DNA of 64,000 nt from Bacteroidales bacterium (lineage in GTDB: Bacteria > Bacteroidota > Bacteroidia > Bacteroidales > UBA7332): the NCBI GenBank assembly GCA_028687995.1, contig JAQTZA010000011.1, forward strand, positions 56,980 to 120,979. The letters are read 5' to 3'. This document shows, one piece after another, positions 17,605 through 26,820 of the stretch. The position numbers were made by a program, and so were the translations under genes. The notes beneath the pieces are model-generated. The model saw nothing but the letters and a program-made list of their open reading frames with translations, had not been told where the DNA came from and did not search any database. The stretch's first letter is position 1; each line of letters begins with the position of its first letter.

Positions 17605-18912
17605 TTATATTGAAAAATAGTCAAATCCCATCTGTTCCATCTCTTTATGTCTGAAAAGATTACGACCATCCACAATAACTTTCTTTTTCATTACTTTTTG
17701 CAAAACAGACCAAGTAGGTATTCTGAATTGTTTCCATTCTGTAACGATTAACAGAGCATCTACATCTACCGCTGCATCATACATATCTTGAGCAAATTCG
17801 ATAGTATCACCCATTTTATGTTTCACCTCTTCCATAGCAATTGGATCATATACTTTCACCTTGCAACCGGCTTGAAGTAATAAATCAATGATAACTAAAG
17901 AGGGGGCTTCACGCATATCATCAGTTTCTGGTTTGAAAGAAAGCCCCCAGATTCCAATCGATTTACCTTTTAAGTCATTCGAATAATATTTATTGAGATT
18001 ATTGAAAACAACTCTTTTTTGATCGTCGTTTACATCTTCTACTGCTTGAAGAACTCGCATCGGATAACCATATTTTTCAGCCGTTTTGATTAAAGCCTTC
18101 ACATCTTTAGGAAAACAAGAACCTCCGTATCCACATCCAGGAAACAGAAAACGCTTGCCAATACGTGGATCACTTCCAATACCGTCACGCACGCGGTTCA
18201 CATCTGCACCAACTAATTGACAAAGATTGGCAATATCATTCATAAAACTGATACGTGTTGCCAACATCGCATTTGCCGCATACTTCGTCATTTCAGCAGA
18301 TGGCACATCCATGAAAATCATTTTATAATCGCTACGCATAAACGGCGCATAGAGTGTTTCCATTAGTTCGCGAGCTCTTTCAGACTCAACCCCAACAACT
18401 ACACGATCGGGTTTCATGAAATCTTCGATAGCAGCTCCTTCTTTCAAGAATTCAGGATTAGAAGCTACATCGAATGCAATATTTACGCCTCTTTTATCGA
18501 GTTCTTCTTGAATTGCCTTTTTTACTAATTTGGCAGTACCAACTGGCACTGTACTTTTGGTGGCAATCACCAAATATTTATTCATGTATCGTCCAACAGT
18601 ACGAGCCACTTCAATAACGTATTTCAAATCGGCACTTCCATCTTCATCTGGTGGAGTTCCCACAGCACTAAAAACAATATCAACATCATCCAAACAAACA
18701 GACAAATCAGTTGCAAATTGTAGACGGTTCGACTCAAAATTTCTCTTCACCAATTCCTCTAGACCAGGTTCGTAAATAGGTAAAATACCTTTCAATAGAT
18801 TATCAATTTTTCTCTTGTCCACATCCACACAGACAACCTCTACTCCCATTTCGGCAAAACAAGTTCCTGTAACCAAACCAACGTAACCAGTACCTACAAC
18901 TGCTATTTTCAT
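17605..18912 (-). CDS. UDP-glucose 6-dehydrogenase family protein
   Basis: 435 aa from the ATG at 18910-18912; the reading frame stays open 31 codons upstream, but the nucleotide-binding motif KIAVVGTGYVGLVTGTCFAE fits only this start. The enzyme oxidises C6 of a UDP-sugar to a uronic acid with NAD+. The central region holds the conserved ASNPEFLKEGAAIEDF, and the catalytic cysteine lies in PGCGYGGSCFPKD near residue 260. The C-terminal UDP-binding domain contains WGLSFKPETDDMREAPS. UDP-glucose is the likeliest substrate, but UDP-GlcNAc cannot be excluded. It is first in a unit with the Gfo/Idh/MocA dehydrogenase and rfbC. Confidence 0.92.
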   Translation of the reverse strand: MKIAVVGTGYVGLVTGTCFAEMGVEVVCVDVDKRKIDNLLKGILPIYEPGLEELVKRNFESNRLQFATDLSVCLDDVDIVFSAVGTPPDEDGSADLKYVIEVARTVGRYMNKYLVIATKSTVPVGTAKLVKKAIQEELDKRGVNIAFDVASNPEFLKEGAAIEDFMKPDRVVVGVESERARELMETLYAPFMRSDYKMIFMDVPSAEMTKYAANAMLATRISFMNDIANLCQLVGADVNRVRDGIGSDPRIGKRFLFPGCGYGGSCFPKDVKALIKTAEKYGYPMRVLQAVEDVNDDQKRVVFNNLNKYYSNDLKGKSIGIWGLSFKPETDDMREAPSLVIIDLLLQAGCKVKVYDPIAMEEVKHKMGDTIEFAQDMYDAAVDVDALLIVTEWKQFRIPTWSVLQKVMKKKVIVDGRNLFRHKEMEQMGFDYFSI

Positions 18913-18962
18913 AATACAATTATTTATTGAATGTGTTAATTTTACTTTTTTTGAATTAAATA

Positions 18963-18970
18963 CAAAATTA
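18963..18970 (-). promoter_or_regulatory. Candidate -7 box for the UDP-sugar dehydrogenase operon
   Basis: The minus strand reads TAATTTTG about 50 nt before the ATG at 18912. No clear -33 element is seen. Confidence 0.45.
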
Positions 18971-19040
18971 TAAAAGTTATTTAAAATTACTTCATATATT
19001 ATCAAAAATCAAATATTTATCAGTCGAAATGAAAGATAAA

Positions 19041-20195
19041 TCAACGTCTTTTGGTAAACCTCCCAGCCAATCGGTAACGATAATCGATGATGGGTTGAAT
19101 AATATCAAACAAAGGAATAGAAAAAAGATAGAATTTTTCTCCCAAAATATTGCCAACTTTATTAATTATAACCGTTTGAATCAAAAACCGAATCAAAAAG
19201 AAACTTCCTGCAATAATGTATAGAATCCAATTTTGTATTCCCAAAATGATTGTTGCAAAAAATGAGGCATAGAATAAGTATCGAGAAAAGCTTTCAAAAC
19301 CGAATAGAAATGCCGATCTATTCTGTAGAAAATGAGAGGTAATTCCGTAGCCTTGTTTTTGAATTTTCCAAGCCTTGTCGAATTGATAAAAGTTAGCACG
19401 AGTAACAGAATCTTTTGATATTTCTACGCGAGTGTTTGTTTTACTAGAAACACGATTGATAAACAGATCGTCATCTCCATCCTTTAAATTTAAGAAGCCA
19501 GAATAAGCTCCTCCATTCCTAAAGAATAACTCCTTTTTGTATGCCAAATTCCGTCGAATTCCCATAAAGGGTTTACCTAATGAAGCCATACCTAGATAAC
19601 GAATGCTGAAAAATAAATTATCAAGTGAACGATACACCGATTTAATATTTTTCGGATACGCGTAATTTGAATACATCAATACGATTTCTGTTGTTGAAGT
19701 AAAATTTCGAGATATAGAAGCAATCCAGTCCATGCTCAAAATCTCGCAATTGGCCTCAGTAGCTAAGATCCAATCGTATTTTGCGGCCTTTACACCTACA
19801 GTCATCGCTAATTTTCTTCGGCTATGATTCTTCGCTCCTTCTGGAATATATGTTTGGTAAAGATGCGGATATTTAGATTCCAAAATGGTTAGCAAATCTT
19901 TTGTCTCATCAGTAGAACCATCATTAACCACAATAACTTCAAAATTAGGATAATTTTGATTTAATATTTGTGGAAGATACTGTTCTAGATTGTCAGCATC
20001 GTTGCAGGCATACACAATAACAGAAACAGGTTTTTGCTCAGTAGTATAATCATTTTGTTCCTTTTTAACACGTTTATTTAGAACAATAATTCTTCTATAA
20101 ATAGTTAAATAATAGACAATCTGAGTTAGAAGACAAACAAAAAATGTGATAATAAAAATCCACTCAAACGAAGAGAAAAAGGTATATATAGCCAT
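19041..20195 (-). CDS. Membrane-anchored family 2 glycosyltransferase
   Basis: 384 aa. An N-terminal membrane helix (residues ~10-33) precedes a GT-A catalytic domain: KPVSVIVYACNDADNLEQYL at ~57, VIVVNDGSTDETKDLL at ~90, an ATEAN segment near 144 in the DxD position, and GDDDLFINRVS near 240, the acceptor-side ED motif. A QxxRW-like position is replaced by KIQKQGYG. Two or three C-terminal membrane helices (residues ~290-350) follow. This layout is that of processive or lipid-linked GT2 enzymes at the inner membrane. The product is unknown; it is a single-gene unit upstream of the UDP-sugar dehydrogenase operon. Confidence 0.85.
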   Translation of the reverse strand: MAIYTFFSSFEWIFIITFFVCLLTQIVYYLTIYRRIIVLNKRVKKEQNDYTTEQKPVSVIVYACNDADNLEQYLPQILNQNYPNFEVIVVNDGSTDETKDLLTILESKYPHLYQTYIPEGAKNHSRRKLAMTVGVKAAKYDWILATEANCEILSMDWIASISRNFTSTTEIVLMYSNYAYPKNIKSVYRSLDNLFFSIRYLGMASLGKPFMGIRRNLAYKKELFFRNGGAYSGFLNLKDGDDDLFINRVSSKTNTRVEISKDSVTRANFYQFDKAWKIQKQGYGITSHFLQNRSAFLFGFESFSRYLFYASFFATIILGIQNWILYIIAGSFFLIRFLIQTVIINKVGNILGEKFYLFSIPLFDIIQPIIDYRYRLAGRFTKRR

Positions 20196-20224
20196 ACAAT
20201 ATTTGGTTCACGAAAAATGAATTG

Positions 20225-20232
20225 CAAAGATA
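20225..20232 (-). promoter_or_regulatory. -7 box for the membrane glycosyltransferase
   Basis: The minus strand reads TATCTTTG about 30 nt before the ATG, matching TAnnTTTG. Confidence 0.55.
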
Positions 20233-20264
20233 GTCTATTTGTTAAAACATTAAAATATACACCT

Positions 20265-20303
20265 ATAAAAAAGGAGACAAAATCCTATGTTTTTATCTCC
20301 TTT
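20265..20303 (-). terminator. Terminator after the EEP-family gene
   Basis: An 8-bp stem (20270-20277 with 20296-20303), extended by four A-T pairs after one mismatch, is followed on the minus strand by a T tract at 20267-20272. It sits just beyond the stop at 20327. Confidence 0.7.
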
Positions 20304-20326
20304 CACTTTAATAACTCAAATGATTT

Positions 20327-21355
20327 TCATTTTACTTCTTTTATCATATAAATGATAGACGGGAAGTGATCGCTGTAACCATTCAACCAAACACCACCGG
20401 CTGATGTACGTAAAGGATAACCTTTGTATTCGCCTTCTTGTTGTTTCAAAAATTCTCGGCTAAAAATTTCTGCTTTGAAAAATTGCAACTGAGATCTATC
20501 AGTACCTAACAGCTTATCGTTAATAATTATCTGATCAAAAAGATTCCATTGACCTTTGTATGCCAATGTACCAATTCCACTGGCATGTATTTCGGCAAAA
20601 GGATTAAACAAACCACCTGGTTTTACATCAGATTGATTGCGTTTTGCATTCAAGATTTTACTCACACTTATGTTCGATGGATCATCATTTAAGTCGCCCA
20701 TCACAACAACTTTAGTTTCTGGCCAAACTTGCTCTACCGAATCTACAATGCTTTTAGCTAATGCAGCAGCAGCTTCACGCATAGGCGACGAACGGTCTTC
20801 TCCTCCTCTACGCGAAGGCCAATGATTTACCACAATATGAAAGAGTTCTCCGTCTATGCGTCCACGTACCACAAGTTGATCTCGTGTACGAAAATCGGGT
20901 TCAAATTTAACATATAAAGCTCTTGCTTGACTAGCTTCATAAACAAAGATTTTGGGATTGTAAATTAACGCAACATCAATGCCTCGACGATCAGGAGAAT
21001 CGTAGCGAACGGTCTTGTAATTTCGGTCAGCAATACTCGCCTGTTTCACTAAATCATCTAAGACTGTTTGGTTTTCAATCTCGGATACACCAATAGCAGC
21101 AAAGCCTCCTTTGCACTTCTCAACGGCTATTTTGCTCAAAACAGAAGACATGTTTGCTAACTTATTGGTATATTTGTACGTGTCCCAATGAGCAGAGCCA
21201 TTTGGTGTATATTCCTTATCGTTTTCACCGGGAATTGTATCGAACAAATTCTCTAAATTATAGAAAGCGATGGCTTGCAATTTGAACTTTCTCTCCTGCG
21301 AAAACACAACAGTTGTTACAAAAAGCAAATAAACAAAAAAAGTTTTTTTATTCAT
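20327..21355 (-). CDS. Secreted endonuclease/exonuclease/phosphatase-family protein
   Basis: 342 aa. A signal peptide ends at VFSQ near residue 20, so it acts outside the cytoplasm. The DNase I-like fold is shown in order by IAFYNLENLFDT, IGVSEIENQTVL (metal-binding Glu), the RRGIDVALIYN strand, VNHWPSRRGGE (catalytic His), VVMGDLNDDPSN (catalytic Asp/Asn) and the terminal NGYSDHFPSI (Asp-His pair). These are the catalytic positions of Mg-dependent phosphodiesterases; the substrate (DNA, RNA or another phosphoester) is not known. It is divergent from a TonB receptor operon that includes a DUF5689 lipoprotein, which suggests a common scavenging function. Confidence 0.85.
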   Translation of the reverse strand: MNKKTFFVYLLFVTTVVFSQERKFKLQAIAFYNLENLFDTIPGENDKEYTPNGSAHWDTYKYTNKLANMSSVLSKIAVEKCKGGFAAIGVSEIENQTVLDDLVKQASIADRNYKTVRYDSPDRRGIDVALIYNPKIFVYEASQARALYVKFEPDFRTRDQLVVRGRIDGELFHIVVNHWPSRRGGEDRSSPMREAAAALAKSIVDSVEQVWPETKVVVMGDLNDDPSNISVSKILNAKRNQSDVKPGGLFNPFAEIHASGIGTLAYKGQWNLFDQIIINDKLLGTDRSQLQFFKAEIFSREFLKQQEGEYKGYPLRTSAGGVWLNGYSDHFPSIIYMIKEVK

Positions 21356-21376
21356 AAAATTGTAATAATTTAAGAT

Positions 21377-21384
21377 TATCTTTG
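21377..21384 (+). promoter_or_regulatory. -7 box for the TonB receptor operon
   Basis: TATCTTTG on the plus strand, about 107 nt before the receptor ATG, matches TAnnTTTG. It lies within 20 bp of an oppositely oriented box, making a compact divergent promoter region. Confidence 0.5.
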
Positions 21385-21403
21385 CGAACTACATTTATCT
21401 GCA

Positions 21404-21411
21404 CAAAGGTA
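21404..21411 (-). promoter_or_regulatory. -7 box for the EEP-family gene
   Basis: The minus strand reads TACCTTTG about 48 nt before the ATG at 21355. No convincing -33 element is seen. Confidence 0.5.
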
Positions 21412-21491
21412 AAATTAAAATTTACTTTATTGCTTTTTGTAACTTATTTTAAATAAAAAACATCAACTCACCTTAATCTAATTCAACTTGT

Positions 21492-24248
21492 ATGAAACAA
21501 AAATTGTGGATGCTGTTACTATTCCTTTATTCTGTTACGATGGTTGCTCAGAAGGCAGAAATTAGTGGAATCATTACAGATTCTGAGTCAGGAGAGCCAA
21601 TCTCTGGGGTTCAGATTACGCTTAAAAATCAATCATCCAAAGCTATTACTGACAGCAATGGGAAATTTTTACTCAAAGGATTGATAGCTGGAAAAGATGA
21701 ATTAATAGTAAGACCAAAAGCAAATGCTCCTCTTACCGTTAAAGTAAGCATCAAGAATGAAGAAAAAAAACAGTTAGGTAAAATTGAATATGAATTCCCA
21801 AAATCGGCAAATCAAGAAGACGATAATTATGTCTTTTCTGAAACTCAGATAGAAGAAGACAATAACACAAGACAACGGATTTCTTTATTGGAAAGCGAAT
21901 CGGATGATGTTTATTTGAAAACAGCTCGTTTTTCATTTAGCCCAATGCGATTTAATTATAGAGGTTATAGCCAAGATTATTCTACCACATATATTAATGG
22001 TGTAGGATTCAATGATGGAGAGCGCGGTCGTTTCAACTACTCAATGCTTGGTGGATTAAATACGGCTACAAAAAGCAAAGAGACTGTGACCGGATTGAAA
22101 CCAAACTCATTCGGATTTGGGGGATTAGGTAGTAATACCAACATTTTGACTAGAGCAAGCTCTTATGCTGCAGGCACAAAAGCAAGTGTGGCATACACCA
22201 ATCGCTCATACAAACTAAGAGCTCAAGTAACTCATGCTACTGGACTGATGGCAAATGGATGGGCATTCACTACTTCTGCTGTGGCGCGTTGGGCTGACGA
22301 AGGACTTGTGGAGGGTACATTTTACAACTCTGCTGGGTTATTCTTATCAGCTGAAAAGATTTTAAACAAACAACAAAGCATCTCTTTTACCGCTTTTGGT
22401 GCTCCTACTCAGCGAGCTCAAGGTGCAGCGGTAACGCAAGAGGTTTATGACTTAGCGGGTTCGATTTACTACAATCCATATTGGGGTTATCAAGATGGCA
22501 AAAAACGAAATTCACGTATCGTAAAAAGCTTTGATCCTACCTTAGTAATTGCTCACGATTACAAAATCAACGAGAAAGAAAAAATTCATACTGGCATGGG
22601 AGTTCACTACAGTTTATATAGTGGTTCTGCTCTCAACTTCTACAATGCTCCAGATCCTCGTCCAGATTATTATCGTAACTTACCTAGTTTTCAAACCGAT
22701 CCAACAATTAAAGATGAATTAACTCAAATGTGGACCAATGATCCACTTGTACGTCAAATTGATTGGAATTCAGTTTATCAAGCAAATTATAGAAATAACG
22801 AGATTGACCCGACAGGTAGCGCCAAATATGCTTTGGAACGTCGTCACAACAATCTTTTTGAAACTACAATCAATTCAATTTATACGAATCAAAAAACAAA
22901 TGAATTGAAAATCACCGCTGGTGTTGAAGCCAAATATTCAAAAGGGATGCATTACAAAACGATGGACGACCTTTTGGGAGGCAAACAATGGATTGATATA
23001 GATCAATTTGCAGAACGTGATAATCCAATTAATCCGAATATCATTCAAAATGATTTAAAGAATCCTAATCGTGTAATCAAAAACGGAGACGTTTTTGGAT
23101 ATAATTACGATATGCATATCATTAAAGGGAATGGATTCTATCAACAAGAGTGGTCATTTCCTGGATATGATATTTACTATGCTGGAAAGGTTTCATATAC
23201 TCAATTTTTCCGGTATGGAAATATGGATAATGGCAGAGCTTTACCCAATGCTAGTAGTCCGAATGGAGAAATTTCTTACGGAAAAGGGAAATCATGGTGG
23301 TTTATCGACCCATCATTCAAATTTGGATTTACTTGCAAATCAGATGGACACAATCGAATCTCATTTAATGCTTTAGCTGAATCAAGAGCGCCTTTAGCAA
23401 GTAACTCTTATATTTCGCAACGGATTAAAGATACACGAATCCCAAATTTACGTAGTGAAAAAATCTATTCTTACGATTTAAGCTATAAATTCAATTATCC
23501 TTTCATCAATGGTAAAATCACAGCTTTCCAAACATTTACTGTTGGAAGTTCTGAACTCTTTGGATACTATGACGATGAATACAGAACATTTGTGAATCAA
23601 GTGTTAACAAAATCAGACAAAGTGTTCCAAGGCGTTGAAGCTGGGTTATCTGTCAAAATAAATAGCCAATTTACCTTATCAATGGCAGGTACTTTTGCTG
23701 ATTATCATTACACAAATGATGCTATTGGGGTTAAAAGTCCCGAAAATGGCGCTTTTGCCGACATCACACAAACGATTATGACCAAAGGCATGAAAGAGAG
23801 TACAGGTCCTCAAGCAGCAGGAAGCGTTAAGCTAAATTATTTTCATCCCAAAATGTGGTTTGCAGATTTGTCATTTAACTATTTCGACAACAATTATCTT
23901 GATTTTTCACCAAACCGTTTTTCAGAATCAAGTATAGCAAAATATGCTTTGACAAACGACCCTGCAGTAGTTGCTGCTTTGGGCACGCAAGAGAAATTAA
24001 AGGGTGGTTATATGTTGGACGCTTCGTTGGGTAAATTAGTATACTTACCACACGGTAGATCTATGAACTTAAATATTAGTTTCAGCAATCTACTCAACAA
24101 CACCAAAATGGTAACAGGTGGATATCAACAAGCACGTTTACCTTTAGATGGAGCAAATATAGACTTAACGGCAGTTGACAGATTTCCATCGAAATACTAT
24201 TATGCATGGGGTTTCAATATGTTTATCAATCTTGGATTTAAATTTTAA
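21492..24248 (+). CDS. TonB-dependent receptor with carboxypeptidase-regulatory-like N-terminal domain
   Basis: 918 aa. After a signal peptide ending near residue 20 (MVAQ) comes a carboxypeptidase D regulatory-like beta-sandwich (residues ~22-105: EISGIITDSESGEPISGVQI). A plug domain follows (SPMRFNYRGYSQDYSTTYING near 155, then LGGLNTATKSKETVTGL). The rest alternates amphipathic strands ending in Phe (LGFKF), as expected of an outer-membrane barrel. It would import a ligand using TonB energy. There is no SusD homologue next to it; two lipoproteins (DUF5689 and choice-of-anchor J) follow after 35 and 27 bp, so it is not a classical starch-utilisation pair. Confidence 0.88.
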   Translation: MKQKLWMLLLFLYSVTMVAQKAEISGIITDSESGEPISGVQITLKNQSSKAITDSNGKFLLKGLIAGKDELIVRPKANAPLTVKVSIKNEEKKQLGKIEYEFPKSANQEDDNYVFSETQIEEDNNTRQRISLLESESDDVYLKTARFSFSPMRFNYRGYSQDYSTTYINGVGFNDGERGRFNYSMLGGLNTATKSKETVTGLKPNSFGFGGLGSNTNILTRASSYAAGTKASVAYTNRSYKLRAQVTHATGLMANGWAFTTSAVARWADEGLVEGTFYNSAGLFLSAEKILNKQQSISFTAFGAPTQRAQGAAVTQEVYDLAGSIYYNPYWGYQDGKKRNSRIVKSFDPTLVIAHDYKINEKEKIHTGMGVHYSLYSGSALNFYNAPDPRPDYYRNLPSFQTDPTIKDELTQMWTNDPLVRQIDWNSVYQANYRNNEIDPTGSAKYALERRHNNLFETTINSIYTNQKTNELKITAGVEAKYSKGMHYKTMDDLLGGKQWIDIDQFAERDNPINPNIIQNDLKNPNRVIKNGDVFGYNYDMHIIKGNGFYQQEWSFPGYDIYYAGKVSYTQFFRYGNMDNGRALPNASSPNGEISYGKGKSWWFIDPSFKFGFTCKSDGHNRISFNALAESRAPLASNSYISQRIKDTRIPNLRSEKIYSYDLSYKFNYPFINGKITAFQTFTVGSSELFGYYDDEYRTFVNQVLTKSDKVFQGVEAGLSVKINSQFTLSMAGTFADYHYTNDAIGVKSPENGAFADITQTIMTKGMKESTGPQAAGSVKLNYFHPKMWFADLSFNYFDNNYLDFSPNRFSESSIAKYALTNDPAVVAALGTQEKLKGGYMLDASLGKLVYLPHGRSMNLNISFSNLLNNTKMVTGGYQQARLPLDGANIDLTAVDRFPSKYYYAWGFNMFINLGFKF

Positions 24249-24283
24249 ACCAGTTTAAATTACAATTATTTAAAAATAGTATT

Positions 24284-25225
24284 ATGAAAAAATTCAATAT
24301 AATTGGTCTTTTGGTCGTATTTTCAGCCTTATTTGTAGGCTGTTCCAAAACGGACTACGATCCCATTCCCTCTTCGTCATTGATGGGAACCAAATGGGAA
24401 ACTACGTACAGTATCGCTCAGCTAAAAGCTGACTATATGAAAACGACCGGACTATTTTCGTCTGACTTAATTGACACAACAAAGGATGTTGTCATCAATG
24501 GAATTATCACCTCCTCTGATGTTGAAGGAAATGTTTACAAGTACATTGTAATACAAGAAGAAGGAGTTGGCGGACAAGCCATGAAGATCTCTATCGATGC
24601 TGGTAGTATTTCTGGAATATATCCATTAGGACAGCGAGTTTCATTGCGTTGCAATGGACTAGCTATTGGTAAATATGCTGAAGGTCCTCAAATGGGTATC
24701 AAATATTTCAACCTTGCAAAAAATAGACCCGAACCTGGACGTATGCCTAAACCTTTGGCTGACAAATTGATTTCAGCTTATGGTTTACCTGATTTAGCAG
24801 CAGTAAAAGCAGACACTATGACCATTGCTCAAATAAAAGCAGCTGGAATATCGGTTGCCAATAAATTAGTTTGCATTAAAAATGCGTTCTTTACCGGCAA
24901 AGGTGCTTATAGTGGGACACCGGCAGTTATCACAGATGCTGAATTAATAATGGCTCCATCAACCAATGGCGTTGGATATCCACAATCGCGTGAAATTCAA
25001 GATGGAACTGGTTCTGTTTTTGTTTCTACTAGTGAATATTCTAAATTCGCCAACAAACCAATTCCAGAATCGTCAAACAGAGGTAATATTACTGCAATTA
25101 TTGGTTGGTATAACGATAAAGATGCAGTGCCTTCAAGTTCAAAAATCTATCACCAATTAACACTTCGTTCATTGAATGATTTAGGTAAAGGTTTTGAAGC
25201 ATATCATGCAAAAATAAACAAATAA
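24284..25225 (+). CDS. DUF5689 lipoprotein
   Basis: 313 aa. The signal peptide ends in a lipobox (LFVGC, Cys20), so the mature protein is lipid-anchored and probably surface-exposed. The body matches the DUF5689 pattern: TYSIAQLKADYMK near residue 42, then DVVINGIITSSDVEGNVYKYIVIQEE, an OB-fold-like beta barrel also used by nucleic-acid-binding modules, and a second such unit ending in an RGNITAIIGWYND strand. The ligand is unknown; binding the substrate of the receptor is inferred from context. It lies between the TonB receptor and the choice-of-anchor J lipoprotein, in one operon. Confidence 0.8.
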   Translation: MKKFNIIGLLVVFSALFVGCSKTDYDPIPSSSLMGTKWETTYSIAQLKADYMKTTGLFSSDLIDTTKDVVINGIITSSDVEGNVYKYIVIQEEGVGGQAMKISIDAGSISGIYPLGQRVSLRCNGLAIGKYAEGPQMGIKYFNLAKNRPEPGRMPKPLADKLISAYGLPDLAAVKADTMTIAQIKAAGISVANKLVCIKNAFFTGKGAYSGTPAVITDAELIMAPSTNGVGYPQSREIQDGTGSVFVSTSEYSKFANKPIPESSNRGNITAIIGWYNDKDAVPSSSKIYHQLTLRSLNDLGKGFEAYHAKINK

Positions 25226-25252
25226 AAATCTTAACAATTAAAGTTACACTTT

Positions 25253-26719
25253 ATGAAAATTAATAAGATATATATATTAATACTTTTTTGTATTACTATG
25301 ATTTCGCACTCTTGTACGAATGTGGAAGATTCACTTGTTGGTCCAGCAATTGATGAAACATCGCTTATTTATACCGAACCTTTTTCATCAGGATTGGGAC
25401 AGTTCGTAGCAAAAAGCACTTCAGGTCAAGAGAATTGGTCATTCAATTCGAATGGATATGCACTGATGACCGGCTATGTTGGCTCTGTAAATAAGGCGAA
25501 TGATGCGTGGTTAATTTCACCAACCATTGATTTGACAAATGTGACGACTGCCCATTTCACAATTGAGCATGTCGCTCGATATTTTGCAAATGCTGGTACC
25601 GATGCAACTATTTTAGTTTCTGAAAACTACAATTCGACTGACAGTCTTCCGACCTCTGCAACTTGGACTCAACTTACTTATAAGACTTTTGTTGATCCTG
25701 GATTGTGGCCATCGCCAATCCCAACATCTGAACAAATTAGTTTAACTGCTTTTGCAGGTAAAAAAATCAAACTGGCTTTTCGATACATTTCTACTTCGGC
25801 AAAAGCTGGTACATGGGAACTAAAAAATCTAATCATAAAAAGAGGTGAGGCAGTAAACATTCCAGCTAATACAGGACGCGAAGCTTCTCCATTAAAAGTT
25901 TCTGAGGCAATAACTACAACTGGCTCTTCAAATTATGTGAAAGGATATGTTGTTGGATATACACGCAATAATGTCAGTTACTATTCTGCAGACACTTGTA
26001 CTCAAGTAACGAATTTAATTATTGCTGATTCAACAATCAATGTTTACAGCTCGAGAATTTTAGTTGTGCAATTACCAGCAGGCGTTGTGCGTGATAGTCT
26101 GAATTTAAGAGACAACAAATCGAAACTTTTCGGAAAGAAAATCACAATATACGGTCTGTTGGGCACCAATTCTTTCGGTTTTTATGAAATGAGTGGTACC
26201 TCGTACTTTATTGCACCAAATGGTAGTACTGGAGGAGTAAAACCAATTGAACCAATATTGTCAGAGACATTTGCGAAATCGTTAGGAGACTTTACCGCTC
26301 AAAGTGTATCTGGAACTCAGATTTGGGCAGTTTCCTTTAATGCAGCCACAATGACTGGATACGCAAGCTCTACTAATTTCGCTAATGAGGATTGGTTAAT
26401 TTCTCCAAACATTGATTTAACAGATATTCCTGAAGCTAAATTGACATTTGATCATGTGATTCGATATTGCACGAATCCGGTGACTGATGGAACATTATGG
26501 GTTTCCGAAAACTACACATCAGGATCTCCTGCAACAGCTACTTGGACTCAATTGCCTACGAGCACATTCACTGATCCAGGTTCATGGACATTCTCAAAAA
26601 TAGGACCTATTAGTTTAGCTAGTTATTCAGGCAAAAAAATCAGATTTGCCTTCAAATATCTTTCAACAAGTACCAAAGCGGGTACTTGGGAAATTAAGAA
26701 TGTGTTAGTTCTGAAATAG
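25253..26719 (+). CDS. Lipoprotein with two choice-of-anchor J domains
   Basis: 488 aa. A lipobox occurs near residue 21 (MISHSC). Two homologous beta-sandwich modules, residues ~42-195 and ~330-488, share WLISPTIDLTN / WLISPNIDLTD, the TATWTQL strand and AGTWELKNL / AGTWEIKNV; this is the choice-of-anchor J pattern of Bacteroidota surface proteins. Between them (~205-325) is an OB-like region resembling DUF6359 (ASPLKVSEAITTTGSSNYV, then a KGYVVGY strand). Despite the family name, anchoring here is by lipid. A binding role for the extracellular substrate is inferred. It is the last gene of the operon, before a strong terminator. Confidence 0.8.
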   Translation: MKINKIYILILFCITMISHSCTNVEDSLVGPAIDETSLIYTEPFSSGLGQFVAKSTSGQENWSFNSNGYALMTGYVGSVNKANDAWLISPTIDLTNVTTAHFTIEHVARYFANAGTDATILVSENYNSTDSLPTSATWTQLTYKTFVDPGLWPSPIPTSEQISLTAFAGKKIKLAFRYISTSAKAGTWELKNLIIKRGEAVNIPANTGREASPLKVSEAITTTGSSNYVKGYVVGYTRNNVSYYSADTCTQVTNLIIADSTINVYSSRILVVQLPAGVVRDSLNLRDNKSKLFGKKITIYGLLGTNSFGFYEMSGTSYFIAPNGSTGGVKPIEPILSETFAKSLGDFTAQSVSGTQIWAVSFNAATMTGYASSTNFANEDWLISPNIDLTDIPEAKLTFDHVIRYCTNPVTDGTLWVSENYTSGSPATATWTQLPTSTFTDPGSWTFSKIGPISLASYSGKKIRFAFKYLSTSTKAGTWEIKNVLVLK

Positions 26720-26744
26720 ATATCGAACTAATATTAAACAATCA

Positions 26745-26786
26745 AGAGGGCTGCTTCAAATTAATGAAGCAGCCCTCTCTGTTTTT
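26745..26786. terminator. Strong terminator between convergent genes
   Basis: A perfect 14-bp GC-rich stem (26745-26758 with 26765-26778) closes a 6-nt loop and is followed by CTGTTTTT. It ends the TonB receptor operon and may also serve the convergent DUF3494 locus. Confidence 0.85.
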
Positions 26787-26820
26787 AGAAATGTATTTCT
26801 ACAGAAATTCCTACTAACTT

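Noticed and set aside
18913..19005. An N-terminal extension of the UDP-sugar dehydrogenase by 31 residues
   Set aside because: The Rossmann motif must be at the extreme N-terminus, and a -7 box lies inside the extension.
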